DNA from: Tritonibacter horizontis
GTDB lineage: Bacteria; Pseudomonadota; Alphaproteobacteria; Rhodobacterales; Rhodobacteraceae
NCBI RefSeq assembly: GCF_001518015.1
Contig: NZ_LPUY01000038.1
Span: 28,470 to 92,469 of the forward strand
Length of the DNA: 64,000 bases
Direction: 5' to 3'
The position numbers were made by a program, and so were the translations under genes. The notes under the pieces were generated by a model that made no database searches, was not told the origin of the DNA, and saw nothing but the letters and a program-made list of their open reading frames with translations. This document shows, piece after piece, positions 46,407 to 55,394 of this stretch (position 1 is the stretch's first letter; every line of letters starts with the position of its first letter).

Positions 46407-47537
46407 ATGAAAAAACTAATGTTGGCCACAGCGGCCGCGGCACTGGCGACAAGCGGTGCACTGGCGGATGTCAAAGTCGGGATGATCACTACGCTTTCGG
46501 GCGGCGGGGCCAGCCTCGGCATCGACACCCGCGACGGGTTCATGCTGGCGATCGAGGCCGCGGGCCGCGATGACGTCGAGGTAGTGATCGAAGACGATCA
46601 ACGCAAACCCGACATCGCCGTGCAGCTGGCGGACAAGATGATCCAGTCGGAAAAGGTCGATGTTCTGACCGGGATCGTCTGGTCGAACCTCGCCATGGCG
46701 GTTGTCCCGGCGGCGACCGCACAGGGGCTGTTCTACCTCTCGACCAATGCGGCCCCCGCACAGCTGGCGGGCAAAGGCTGCAATGCCAATTACTTCGCCG
46801 TCTCCTACCAGAATGACAACCTGCACGAGGGGGCAGGCGCCTATGCCGCCAACGAAGGGTTCAAGAACACCTTTATCCTGGCGCCGAACTATCCTGCAGG
46901 CCATGACAGCCTGACCGGCTTCAAACGCTACTATGGCGGCGAGCTGGCAGGCGAGGTCTACACCAAGCTGGGCCAGACCGACTATGCCGCCGAAATCGCG
47001 CAGATCCGGGCCTCTGGCGCCGACAGCGTCTTTTTCTTCCTGCCCGGCGGCATGGGGATTTCCTTCCTGAAACAATACGCGGACAGCGGCGTGGACCTGC
47101 CTGTCGTCGGTCCTGCCTTCAGCTTTGATCAGGGCATCCTGCAAGCGGTGGGCGAGGCCGCGCTGGGGGTGAAGAACTCCTCGACCTGGTCCAAGGATCT
47201 GGACAACGCGGCCAACGCGACCTTTGTCGCGGACTTCCAGCAGAAATACGACCGCCTGCCGTCGATCTATGCGGCCCAGGGGTATGACACCGCCAACCTG
47301 CTGCTGTCGGCGATCGACAAGGCGGATGTGAATGACGATGCGGCCTTTGCCGAGGCGCTCAAGGCGGCGGATTTCGCATCTGTCCGCGGCGCGTTCTCCT
47401 TTGCGGCGAACAATCATCCGATCCAGAACGTCTATGTGCGTGAGGTCATCAAAGAAGGCGATATCTACACCAACAAGATCGTTGGCACCGCCCTGGAAAA
47501 TCATGCAAACGCCTATGTGGACGACTGCAAGATGTAA
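46407..47537 (+). CDS. LIV-type ABC transporter substrate-binding protein
   Basis: A 376-residue periplasmic binding protein with a signal peptide (MKKLMLATAAAALATSGALA). The fold is type I: VKVGMITTLSGGGASLGIDTRDGFMLAIEAAG, WSNLAMAVVPAATAQG, FSFDQGILQAVGEAALG and IYAAQGYDTANLLLSAIDKA. As part of an aromatic-CoA operon it is likely to bind an aromatic acid rather than an amino acid. It lies 49 bp after the ligase gene and is followed by a strong hairpin before the permease genes. Confidence 0.92.
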   Translation: MKKLMLATAAAALATSGALADVKVGMITTLSGGGASLGIDTRDGFMLAIEAAGRDDVEVVIEDDQRKPDIAVQLADKMIQSEKVDVLTGIVWSNLAMAVVPAATAQGLFYLSTNAAPAQLAGKGCNANYFAVSYQNDNLHEGAGAYAANEGFKNTFILAPNYPAGHDSLTGFKRYYGGELAGEVYTKLGQTDYAAEIAQIRASGADSVFFFLPGGMGISFLKQYADSGVDLPVVGPAFSFDQGILQAVGEAALGVKNSSTWSKDLDNAANATFVADFQQKYDRLPSIYAAQGYDTANLLLSAIDKADVNDDAAFAEALKAADFASVRGAFSFAANNHPIQNVYVREVIKEGDIYTNKIVGTALENHANAYVDDCKM

Positions 47538-47547
47538 GTGAAGCGTG

Positions 47548-47574
47548 CCCGGCCCGCAGGTGACGCGGGCCGGG
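47548..47574 (+). promoter_or_regulatory. Perfect hairpin between binding-protein and permease genes
   Basis: CCCGGCCCGC (47548-47557), loop AGGTGAC and GCGGGCCGGG (47565-47574). No U-tract follows, so it may protect the upstream mRNA from 3' decay or attenuate transcription, raising binding-protein output over the membrane parts. Confidence 0.6.
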
Positions 47575-47596
47575 TCACCGTTGAAAGAAGACGCAA

Positions 47597-48517
47597 ATGT
47601 CCACGATACTTATCATCGAGCAGATGCTGAACGGGCTGCAGTCCGGCGTCATGCTCTTTTTGATGGCCGCAGGTCTGACGCTGATCTTCGGTGTCATGGG
47701 GCTGATCAATCTGGCCCATGGATCGCTCTATATGGTCGGAGCCTTTGCCGCGGCTGCGGTGGCGGGGCTGACCGGCTCCTTCGTGCTGGCGCTGATGGCC
47801 GCGCTTGTCGCCGCCGCCCTCGCAGGGGCCGTGATCGAGATTCTGGTGATCCGCCGACTATACGACAGCGATCACCTGGATCAGGTTCTGGCGACTTTTG
47901 CGCTGATCCTGATTTTTTCCGAAGGCACGCGCTGGGTCTTTGGCTCGTTTCCCTTGTTCCTGGATATTCCGGATGCGCTGTCCGGGCCGGTGACCTTGCC
48001 CGGTGGCATCGAATACCCGCTTTACCGGCTGGCGCTGATCGTTGCGGGACTGCTGGTCGGGGTGGGACTTTGGGTTCTGATCGAACGCACCCGCCTTGGC
48101 ATCCAGATCCGCGCGGGCGAGAACGACCGCGAAATGATCGCGGCGCTGGGCGTGGATATCTCAAAACTCTATACGCTGGTCTTTGCCCTTGGTGCGGCGC
48201 TTGCCGGGCTGGCGGGCGCGCTTGTCGGCGCGATCCAGTCGGTGCAGGTGGGCATGGGCGAACCGGTGCTGATCCTGGCCTTTGTGGTGATCGTGATCGG
48301 CGGGATCGGCTCGATCAAGGGGGCCTTCATCGGGGCCTTGCTGGTGGGCCTCACCGATACGCTGGTGGGGATCTTCCTGCCGGAACTGCTGAAACTCTTC
48401 ATGGACGCCGCACCTGCCACTTCTGCCGGATCCGCCATCGCCTCCATGTCGATCTATATCCTGATGAGCCTGGTTCTGATCTGGCGGCCATCTGGTCTGT
48501 TCGGAGCACGCGCATGA
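47597..48517 (+). CDS. LIV-type ABC transporter permease (LivH-like)
   Basis: A 306-residue inner-membrane permease with about eight helices. The start IIEQMLNGLQSGVMLFLMAAGLTLIFGVMG and MGLINLAHGSLYMVGAF, and the ERTRLGIQIRAGENDREMIAALGVDI cytoplasmic loop that contacts the ATPases, are LivH hallmarks. Second transporter gene of the operon, overlapping the next by 4 bp. Confidence 0.94.
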   Translation: MSTILIIEQMLNGLQSGVMLFLMAAGLTLIFGVMGLINLAHGSLYMVGAFAAAAVAGLTGSFVLALMAALVAAALAGAVIEILVIRRLYDSDHLDQVLATFALILIFSEGTRWVFGSFPLFLDIPDALSGPVTLPGGIEYPLYRLALIVAGLLVGVGLWVLIERTRLGIQIRAGENDREMIAALGVDISKLYTLVFALGAALAGLAGALVGAIQSVQVGMGEPVLILAFVVIVIGGIGSIKGAFIGALLVGLTDTLVGIFLPELLKLFMDAAPATSAGSAIASMSIYILMSLVLIWRPSGLFGARA

Positions 48518-49497
48518 GCCGGGAAACACTGTTCAACGCGGCCCTGCTGCTGGGCCTTCTTCTGGTGCCGATCTGGGCATTGCTGACGGACGAGCCCTTT
48601 ACCATCACCCTCGCCACCCGCGCGGTGATCCTTGCCCTTGCGGCAGCGGGGCTGAATATTGCGCTGGGCATCGGCGGGCTTGTCAGCCTTGGTCATGCGG
48701 TCTTTTTCGGGATCGGTGGCTATGCCATGGGCATCCTCGCCCACCACGCCCAGGGCTTTACCCCGCTGATGGAATGGCCCTTTGTGATTGAGGGCACCAA
48801 ATCCATGCCGGTGATCTGGCTGCTTGCCATTGTCGTCTCTGCCCTTGCGGCGCTGGTGATCGGCCTGCTGTCGCTGCGCACCACCGGGGCCTATTTCATC
48901 ATGATCACGCTCGCCTTTGGTCAGATGTTTTACTATTTCGCCATCTCGTGGAGCGCCTACGGCGGCGAGGACGGCATGTCGATCTACGTCCGCAATGACT
49001 TTCCGGGCCTCAACACGCTCGCTCCGATCCAGTTCTACGGCCTGTGTCTGGCGCTGCTGGTCGTGGTGCTTGTTTTCTCTGCGCGTCTGCGGCGCGCGCC
49101 CTTCGGTCTGTCGCTCAACGCGGCGCGCCAAGTGCCCGCGCGGCTGGAGGCGGTGGGCCTTGATCCGATGCGGCTGAAGCTGGTGGCGTTTGTGATCTCC
49201 GGGGCAATAACCGGCCTTGCCGGTGCGCTCTTTGCGGATCTCAACCGCTTTGTCAGTCCGACCATGTTCAGCTGGCAGTTCTCGGGCGAGATCATGGTCC
49301 TGGTGATCCTCGGCGGGGTTGGGCGGCTGTTCGGTCCGGTGGCCGGGGCGGTGACATTTGTCGCGCTGGAACATGTCCTCGGCGGGCTGACCGAGTTCTG
49401 GCACATCTACCTCGGGTTGATCCTGCTGGGTGTGGTGCTGTTTGCACGCGGCGGTATCACGGGGTTGATCGCAGGACGGGAGGCAAGCCATGACTGA
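48514..49497 (+). CDS. LIV-type ABC transporter permease (LivM-like)
   Basis: A 327-residue permease with about nine helices. The ALAAAGLNIALGIGGLVSLGHAVFFGIGGYAMG segment is typical of LivM, and LNAARQVPARLEAVGLDPMRLKL is the coupling loop. ATG 48514 overlaps the LivH-like stop (ATGA), and its end overlaps the next ATPase gene by 8 bp. Confidence 0.94.
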   Translation: MSRETLFNAALLLGLLLVPIWALLTDEPFTITLATRAVILALAAAGLNIALGIGGLVSLGHAVFFGIGGYAMGILAHHAQGFTPLMEWPFVIEGTKSMPVIWLLAIVVSALAALVIGLLSLRTTGAYFIMITLAFGQMFYYFAISWSAYGGEDGMSIYVRNDFPGLNTLAPIQFYGLCLALLVVVLVFSARLRRAPFGLSLNAARQVPARLEAVGLDPMRLKLVAFVISGAITGLAGALFADLNRFVSPTMFSWQFSGEIMVLVILGGVGRLFGPVAGAVTFVALEHVLGGLTEFWHIYLGLILLGVVLFARGGITGLIAGREASHD

Positions 49498-50239
49498 TAC
49501 GGTTTTGCGCACCATTGGCATCTGCAAATCCTTCGGGGCTCTGCAGGCCAGCAAGGACATCTCGATTGATCTCAGACCCGGTGAAATTCACGCCATCATC
49601 GGTCCCAACGGGGCGGGCAAGTCGACGCTGATCGCCCAGATCTGTGGTGCCCTGAAACCCGATGCGGGCCGGGTCGAGCTGTTGGGGAAGGATATCACCG
49701 CCCTCAGCACCGACCAGCGCGCGCGCGCCGGGCTTGGCCGGACCTTCCAGATTTCGGCTCTGGCGATGGAGGATACCGTTCTGGAAAACGCCGTTCTCGG
49801 CGCACTTGGCGCGAGGGGACGGCCCTGGCGGTTCTGGGCGTCGGCCCTGGGAGACAAAGACCTGAGGCACCGGGCCGAGGCGGCATTGGAACGGGTCGGG
49901 CTGGCAGAGGCGCGCGCCAAACGCTGTGCCGACCTCAGCCACGGCCAGCGGCGCCAGCTGGAGGTCGCGGTGGCCTTGACCCTGGAACCCAAGGCCTTTG
50001 TGATGGATGAACCCATGGCCGGACTGGGGGCGGCCGGGTCGAAGGATCTGACCGGTTTTCTGGACCAGCTGCGTCAGCAGGCGCCGATCCTGCTGGTCGA
50101 ACACGATATGGACGCGGTTTTTGCCCTGGCCGATCGGATCAGCGTGCTGGTTTACGGCGAGGTCATCGCCACCGGCAGCGTCGATCAGATCCGCACCGAC
50201 CCCCGCGTCCGCGACGCCTATCTGGGAGAAAGCGCATGA
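49490..50239 (+). CDS. LIV-type ABC transporter ATP-binding protein (LivG-like)
   Basis: A 249-residue ABC ATPase: Walker A GPNGAGKSTLIAQI, the LivG-type GLGRTFQISALAMEDTVLEN, signature LSHGQRRQLEVAVAL (an SHGQ variant), Walker B FVMDEPMAGLG and VEHDMDAVF. It overlaps both neighbouring genes. Confidence 0.94.
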   Translation: MTDTVLRTIGICKSFGALQASKDISIDLRPGEIHAIIGPNGAGKSTLIAQICGALKPDAGRVELLGKDITALSTDQRARAGLGRTFQISALAMEDTVLENAVLGALGARGRPWRFWASALGDKDLRHRAEAALERVGLAEARAKRCADLSHGQRRQLEVAVALTLEPKAFVMDEPMAGLGAAGSKDLTGFLDQLRQQAPILLVEHDMDAVFALADRISVLVYGEVIATGSVDQIRTDPRVRDAYLGESA

Positions 50240-50922
50240 GCTTGCTGACGGTCAAAGGGCTCACCGCCTCTTATGGTGTCAGCCAGGCCCTGTTCGGGGT
50301 CGATCTGGACATTGCCGCGGGTGAAGTCGTGGCCCTGATGGGGCGCAACGGCATGGGCAAATCCACCACGGTCAAGGCGATCTGCCGGATGATCTCGGCA
50401 CAGGGCGAACTGCGCTTTGACGGCCAAGACCTGCATGCGCTGCCCAGTCACAAGGCGGCGCGTCTCGGCCTCGGGCTGGTGCCCGAAGGGCGGCGGTGTT
50501 TTCGCGACCTGACGGTGGCGGAAAACCTGCTTGCCACCAGCCGTCCCGGCGCTTGGGACATGACAAAGGTCACAACCCTTTTCCCGCGTCTGGGCGAACG
50601 GCACAGCCAGCTCGCCGCGTCCTTGTCGGGGGGCGAACAGCAGATGCTCGCCATTGGTCGGGCCCTGATGACCAACCCGCGTCTGCTGATCCTGGACGAG
50701 GCGACAGAAGGGCTCGCGCCGATTATCCGGCAAGAGATCTGGGCAGCCATCACCCGTCTGAAAGCGGACACCGACATGGCCATTCTGGTGATTGACAAGA
50801 CGCTGGCGGAACTGGCGCAGGTCAGTGACCGCGCAGTGGTGCTGGAACGTGGGCGAACCGTCTGGAGCGGCGCCATGGCGGCGCTGACGCCGGATGTGAC
50901 CGAACGCTACGTGGGGGTCTGA
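50236..50922 (+). CDS. LIV-type ABC transporter ATP-binding protein (LivF-like)
   Basis: A 228-residue ABC ATPase: Walker A GRNGMGKSTTVKAI, GLVPEGRRCFRDLTVAENL (LivF hallmark), signature LSGGEQQMLAIGRALM, Walker B LLILDEATEGLAP and the switch residue at VIDKTLAEL, where the usual histidine is replaced by lysine or another residue. It overlaps the LivG-like gene by 4 bp. Confidence 0.94.
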   Translation: MSLLTVKGLTASYGVSQALFGVDLDIAAGEVVALMGRNGMGKSTTVKAICRMISAQGELRFDGQDLHALPSHKAARLGLGLVPEGRRCFRDLTVAENLLATSRPGAWDMTKVTTLFPRLGERHSQLAASLSGGEQQMLAIGRALMTNPRLLILDEATEGLAPIIRQEIWAAITRLKADTDMAILVIDKTLAELAQVSDRAVVLERGRTVWSGAMAALTPDVTERYVGV

Positions 50923-50925
50923 GCC

Positions 50926-51330
50926 ATGTTCGAGATGCCCCAGAAGGTGCTGTTCAAACATTGCGATCCGGCGGGGATTGTCTTTTACCCCCGCTACTTC
51001 GAGATGATGAACGACTGTGTCGAGGCCTGGTTCGCCGACCGGCTGGAATGGCCCTTTGAGGAAATCCACTACAGCGGCGGCGTGCCGACCGCGAATATCG
51101 CCACCCGCTTTGCCGCGCCCAGCTTTCACGGTGACCAGCTGACGCTTGGCCTGCGGGTTTTGAAACTGGGGACAACGTCGTTGACCTATGAGATGACGGC
51201 GACCTGCGACGGCGGCCTGCGGTTTCGGACCGAGGCGACGCTTGTCTATGTGAACACCGATGGGCGGCCAACACCCTGGCCGGCCCCTGCAAAGACCAAG
51301 ATTGAATTCGAAATGAAAGGGCAGCTATGA
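50926..51330 (+). CDS. 4-hydroxybenzoyl-CoA-thioesterase-family protein
   Basis: A 134-residue hot-dog-fold thioesterase. The active-site segment FKHCDPAGIVFYPRYFEMMNDCVEAWFADRL contains the catalytic aspartate of the Pseudomonas-type 4-hydroxybenzoyl-CoA thioesterase group. In this operon it may free CoA from stalled aryl-CoA intermediates. It starts 3 bp after the LivF-like stop and overlaps the RidA-like gene by 4 bp. Confidence 0.92.
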   Translation: MFEMPQKVLFKHCDPAGIVFYPRYFEMMNDCVEAWFADRLEWPFEEIHYSGGVPTANIATRFAAPSFHGDQLTLGLRVLKLGTTSLTYEMTATCDGGLRFRTEATLVYVNTDGRPTPWPAPAKTKIEFEMKGQL

Positions 51331-51722
51331 CCCATAAGACCATTCACCCCGAAGGCTGGGCCCCGGCCAAGGGCTATGCCAATGGCATGCTGACTCAGGA
51401 CGGTGTGTTGCATATCGGCGGCCAGATCGGCTGGGACGAGACCAAGACCTTTGTGTCGGATGATTTCATCGGCCAGATGCGTCAGGCGCTCCGCAATATC
51501 GTCGCCATCGTCGAGGCGGCCGGGGGCAAGCCTTCGGACGTGACGCGACTGACCTGGTTCGTGATCGACAAACAGGACTACCTGGCGCATCAGGCCGAGG
51601 TCGGGGCCGCCTACCGCGAAGTCTTTGGCAAGCATTTCCCGGCAATGTCGATGCTGATCGTGGCCGGTCTGGTCGAAGACCGCGCCCTGCTGGAGATTGA
51701 GGCAACCGCGCATATCACCTGA
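51327..51722 (+). CDS. RidA-like protein lacking the conserved arginine
   Basis: A 131-residue protein of the RidA/YjgF family, whose best-known members hydrolyse enamine/imine intermediates such as 2-aminoacrylate. The overall sequence (ANGMLTQDGVLHIGGQIGWD, VTRLTWFVIDKQDYLAHQAEVGAAYREVFG, MLIVAGLVEDRALLEIEATA) is a good match. The conserved arginine in the PAR(S/T) motif (Arg105 of E. coli RidA), which binds the substrate carboxylate, is replaced by methionine (PAMS, Met107). Last gene of the operon, before a strong terminator. Confidence 0.9.
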   Translation: MTHKTIHPEGWAPAKGYANGMLTQDGVLHIGGQIGWDETKTFVSDDFIGQMRQALRNIVAIVEAAGGKPSDVTRLTWFVIDKQDYLAHQAEVGAAYREVFGKHFPAMSMLIVAGLVEDRALLEIEATAHIT

Positions 51723-51768
51723 GGCGCGCAGGTCGCGCAGCCTGGCGCGGGCCGGTCGTCTGATGGCA

Positions 51769-51795
51769 AAAAGGGCCCCTTCGCGGGGCCCTTTT
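51769..51795. terminator. Bidirectional terminator of the aromatic-CoA operon
   Basis: AAAAGGGCCCC (51769-51779), loop TTCGC and GGGGCCCTTTT (51785-51795) form a perfect 11-bp stem with A- and T-runs on both sides. It can terminate both the operon (+) and the convergent quinone reductase gene (-). Confidence 0.9.
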
Positions 51796-51827
51796 CCGTT
51801 CGACATAGGGGCAGATGCTAAAGGGGC

Positions 51828-52826
51828 TCAGGTGGTCAGCACCGCGTTGCCGGTCAGGCTGCCGGCCTCCACTGTTTCATGGGCGACGACAATGTCTTCC
51901 AAGGCAAAATGCCGGTCGATGCGCGGCGTCAACTGCCCGGCGGCGAGCAGGGCGTTGATGTCCGCAATCGCCTCCGCCTTGGCTGCGTCGCTCATGGAGT
52001 AGACAAAAACGGGCTGCACATGGATGTTGCGGAAAGCCAATGGATAGAAGGGCAGCGCCGGGGTCAGGTTCGAGGCCGACGCATAGGCCCCGACGGCACC
52101 GTTCAGTGTCAGGATCTGCGGATAGAGCTCCATATGGGCTGCAATATCGACATCAACGACATGGTCGATCCCGCCCATGCCCACCAGGGCCAGCAATTGC
52201 TCTCCCAGCGGCGCGGACTTGTAGTTCAGCACATCGTCAGCCCCGGCATCACGGGCGATCTCTGCCTTGGCATCGCTGCTGACGGTTGCGACGACGCGCG
52301 CGCCCTTGGCCTTGGCGATCTGGATCGCGCTATGGCCGACCGCGCCGGCGCCGCCGGTGACAAGCACCGTTTTTCCGGTGACCGGACCGGCAAACATCAG
52401 GGCGCGATGGGCCGTCATCGCAGGCACGCCGAGGCAGGCGCCCGCTTCGAAACTGGCCGGCTCGGGCAGTTCGATGGCCAGATGGGCCGGGATGATCGCA
52501 TATTGCGCAGCAGTCCCAAGCGGTCCCTGGCCGAGGCCATCGTTGGACCGGTTCACGTTATATAGCCAGACCCGCTGGCCGACGCGCGCCGGGCCGACGC
52601 CCTCGCCGACGGCCTCGATCACGCCGGCGCCGTCGTTGTGCACCAGCACCTCTTCGGCGATCATCGGTCCCTGCGCACCAGAGCGCAGCTTGACGTCCGA
52701 CGGGTTTATTCCAATGGCACGGATTGCGACCAGCACCTCGCCCGGCCCCGGTGTGGGCGTCGCCACCTCCTTCAGGATCAGCGTTTCGCGCGCCGCCCCG
52801 CGCGCTGTGTTCAATACCGCTTTCAT
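51828..52826 (-). CDS. Zinc-independent MDR/quinone oxidoreductase-like protein
   Basis: A 332-residue medium-chain dehydrogenase. The N-terminal GroES-like domain is followed by a Rossmann domain with VTGGAGAVGHSAIQIAKAKGARVVAT. The structural and catalytic zinc cysteines of alcohol dehydrogenases are absent, placing it with NADPH:quinone reductase and zeta-crystallin. It may reduce quinones or activated carbonyls. It converges on the aromatic-CoA operon and is divergent from the second GGDEF-EAL gene. Confidence 0.92.
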   Translation of the reverse strand: MKAVLNTARGAARETLILKEVATPTPGPGEVLVAIRAIGINPSDVKLRSGAQGPMIAEEVLVHNDGAGVIEAVGEGVGPARVGQRVWLYNVNRSNDGLGQGPLGTAAQYAIIPAHLAIELPEPASFEAGACLGVPAMTAHRALMFAGPVTGKTVLVTGGAGAVGHSAIQIAKAKGARVVATVSSDAKAEIARDAGADDVLNYKSAPLGEQLLALVGMGGIDHVVDVDIAAHMELYPQILTLNGAVGAYASASNLTPALPFYPLAFRNIHVQPVFVYSMSDAAKAEAIADINALLAAGQLTPRIDRHFALEDIVVAHETVEAGSLTGNAVLTT

Positions 52827-53048
52827 GCTCGCTCCTACTCATTCCATTCGGTGTTTTCCGATCCGCGCATGAGCCCCCAAATCCGGCCAAAACGCAAGCA
52901 GATGACCCCCAGCCCCGAGACATCCGGCAGGAAGAGGCGTCTTGTTAACTATAAGACAAGATCGCCGGGCCGAGTTAGGTTTTACGCAATCAAGCTTCCC
53001 TACTGTTTTCCAGATGTGGGTAATGTTTTTGGTCCGGGAGGCCCATTC

Positions 53049-55394
53049 ATGCGGCTAGGACACACGCTGGCGCTCTTTGCATTGATTCTTGTGGTTTCGA
53101 CCGGGATCTCCTTTTTGGGGTATCGCTACCTCACGCATGCAGGTGAATATCGCAGCCGGAACATGGTGCACCTCAGCACCACCCACCAATTGCTCGAAAC
53201 ATTGAGCCAGAACCCGGTCATCCGCCCGGCCGCGGCGCAAGACCTCAAGGGCTTGCTGCAAATCGCGGATGAGCAGGCGCATTGGTGCCTCGAAAACCTG
53301 TCGGGAATGGAGCGTAAGGCCTTTCTGATGCTGGGGGCCGCGCCGGCCTTGGAAATCTGTGCACAGGCGATTGATGAAACCCATCTGTCGTTGCAGATTC
53401 TGGAGCCGATGCTGGACGAAAGCACCCTTCACATGGTCGGTGAGGGCAGCCCATTTTCCCGCAACCTGCAACTCCGGGCCTCGGTGAGCCGTCTACAGAA
53501 CCTCAGCCTGGACTTCCGCCCGCTCCTCGATGGGATTGAGGATCGTCTGGTCTGGGTCGTGCGAAGCGGCACCGCGATTGCAAGTTGTGGCCTGGCTCTG
53601 GTGTTTCTGTTCCTGTCCCGACAACTGATCCGCTCCTGGCGGATGCTGAACAAGAAAACGTTGCAGATCAACAGAATGTCACAACGGTTCGGGGCCGCTA
53701 TGGGGGCGGCGACGGATGGGTTTGCGATCTTCGACGAGCAGAACCGCCTGGTGACGTCCAACGAACGCTACCGCGCGCTCAGCCATACCGACCCGGACGC
53801 GGTGAAACCCGGCATGTCGCTTGGTGAAATCCTGATCAGTGCGGTTGCCGCAGGGCATTATGCGTTAGAGGAAGGCCAGACACCGGACGACTACGTCGAG
53901 GCCTATCGCCTGCGGGTCGAAAAAAGCGATTTCCGCCTCGAAACGCAGATCGAACTCTCCGATGATCGCCATATCATCTCACGGGTCAACCAAACCGATT
54001 ACGGCGACAAGGTTGTCACCCGTTCCGACATCACATCCCTGGTGCGCGGCGAGCGCGAGCAGCGCCAGACCGCGGAGGCGCTGAAAGAGGCGAAGGACCG
54101 CGTCGAATTGCAGTCCCTGCGAGACCCGCTGACCAAATTGCCAAACCGGCGGCATCTGGACCGGGAACTGACCCGGCGTCTCAATTCGGAAACCGTAACC
54201 CTGGTGCGCATCGACCTGGACCGGTTCAAGAAGATCAATGACATTCTGGGCCACGAGGCGGGCGATTTTGTCCTTTGCCATGTCGCCGATGTGCTGCGGC
54301 AACATACCAAGGACGGCGATTTGCCTGCACGGGTCGGGGGGGATGAATTTGTTGTCCTTTGCCAGACCGGCACCAGCCTCCAGGACGGCGAGGCGCTTGC
54401 CAACCGGGTTCTGAAGGCGGTGCTCGAACCGATTGCCTGGGGCAACAAACGCTGCAACTTCGGGGCCAGCTTTGGCGTCGCCAGCGGTGAGCCGGGGACG
54501 ATTGACAGCAGTGAATTGCTGAGCAATGCAGATGCGGCGCTGTACCGGGCCAAGGCCTCTGGTCGCGCCACGGTCGAGGTTTTCACCTCGGAGATGCGGC
54601 AAGAGGCGCTGGCCGAACGGGCGCTGGCCGATCGGTTGCAGCATGCGATCGAGGTCGGCGAGATCGTGCCCTATTACCACACCCAACACGACGCCCGCAG
54701 CTGGGAGCTTGCCGGGGTGGAGGTGCTGGCGCGTTGGGAACATCCCGAATTGGGTGTCTTGCCGCCGTTCAAGTTTCTGGGGCTCGCCAAACAGCTCGGG
54801 CTAGAGGCGGAGCTGGACGGACGTATCTTTGAAACCGCCGTTCAACAGATGAAAGACCTGACCGAACGCTCGATTTTTGTTCCCCGGGTCGCCTTTAACG
54901 TCAGCGCGCCGCGGATCATGGAACCGGGGTTCCTTGAAACGGTGCAGGCGCGCATCCCGGAAAACCGCGAGCGCTTTGCCTTTGAAATCCTCGAATCGAT
55001 TTCCTGCGAGGAAGAGGGCGATGCGCTGATTTTCTGCATTGATGCGCTCAAGGACATGGGGTTCTTGATTGATGTCGATGATTTCGGCTCGGGCCATGCC
55101 TCGATCAACGGTGTTCTCAACATCGCCCCCGATGCCATCAAGATCGACCGCAACATCATCTTCCCCCTTGGCGAAAGCGAACGGGCGGAGCGTATGGTCG
55201 CCTCGGTCGTCGATCTGGCCCAGACCCTGGAGGTGAAGATCATTGCGGAGGGGGTCGATTCTTTCGACAAGGCCAAACTCTTGCGCAAGATCGGTTGCGA
55301 CATCTTGCAGGGGTTCTATTTCTCCAAACCGCAGAGCTATGCCAACCTGAAACTGAACCTCCTCGGTGTCGATCAGGATCGCAGCGCGATCTGA
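53049..55394 (+). CDS. Membrane-bound PAS-GGDEF-EAL protein
   Basis: A 781-residue protein with an N-terminal helix (HTLALFALILVVSTGISFLGYRY), a periplasmic helical domain of about 140 residues, a second helix near residues 175-195 and a PAS-like domain (GFAIFDEQNRLVTSNERYRAL). The GGDEF domain is intact (VGGDEFVVL near residue 430; inhibitory-site position KDGD). The EAL domain has GVEVLARW, FEILESISCEEE, VDDFGSGHAS and AIKIDRNI; the last motif reads EGVD where EGVE is usual, so diesterase activity is less certain. ATG 53049 follows GGGAGG; the reading frame extends upstream without relevant sequence. Confidence 0.93.
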   Translation: MRLGHTLALFALILVVSTGISFLGYRYLTHAGEYRSRNMVHLSTTHQLLETLSQNPVIRPAAAQDLKGLLQIADEQAHWCLENLSGMERKAFLMLGAAPALEICAQAIDETHLSLQILEPMLDESTLHMVGEGSPFSRNLQLRASVSRLQNLSLDFRPLLDGIEDRLVWVVRSGTAIASCGLALVFLFLSRQLIRSWRMLNKKTLQINRMSQRFGAAMGAATDGFAIFDEQNRLVTSNERYRALSHTDPDAVKPGMSLGEILISAVAAGHYALEEGQTPDDYVEAYRLRVEKSDFRLETQIELSDDRHIISRVNQTDYGDKVVTRSDITSLVRGEREQRQTAEALKEAKDRVELQSLRDPLTKLPNRRHLDRELTRRLNSETVTLVRIDLDRFKKINDILGHEAGDFVLCHVADVLRQHTKDGDLPARVGGDEFVVLCQTGTSLQDGEALANRVLKAVLEPIAWGNKRCNFGASFGVASGEPGTIDSSELLSNADAALYRAKASGRATVEVFTSEMRQEALAERALADRLQHAIEVGEIVPYYHTQHDARSWELAGVEVLARWEHPELGVLPPFKFLGLAKQLGLEAELDGRIFETAVQQMKDLTERSIFVPRVAFNVSAPRIMEPGFLETVQARIPENRERFAFEILESISCEEEGDALIFCIDALKDMGFLIDVDDFGSGHASINGVLNIAPDAIKIDRNIIFPLGESERAERMVASVVDLAQTLEVKIIAEGVDSFDKAKLLRKIGCDILQGFYFSKPQSYANLKLNLLGVDQDRSAI

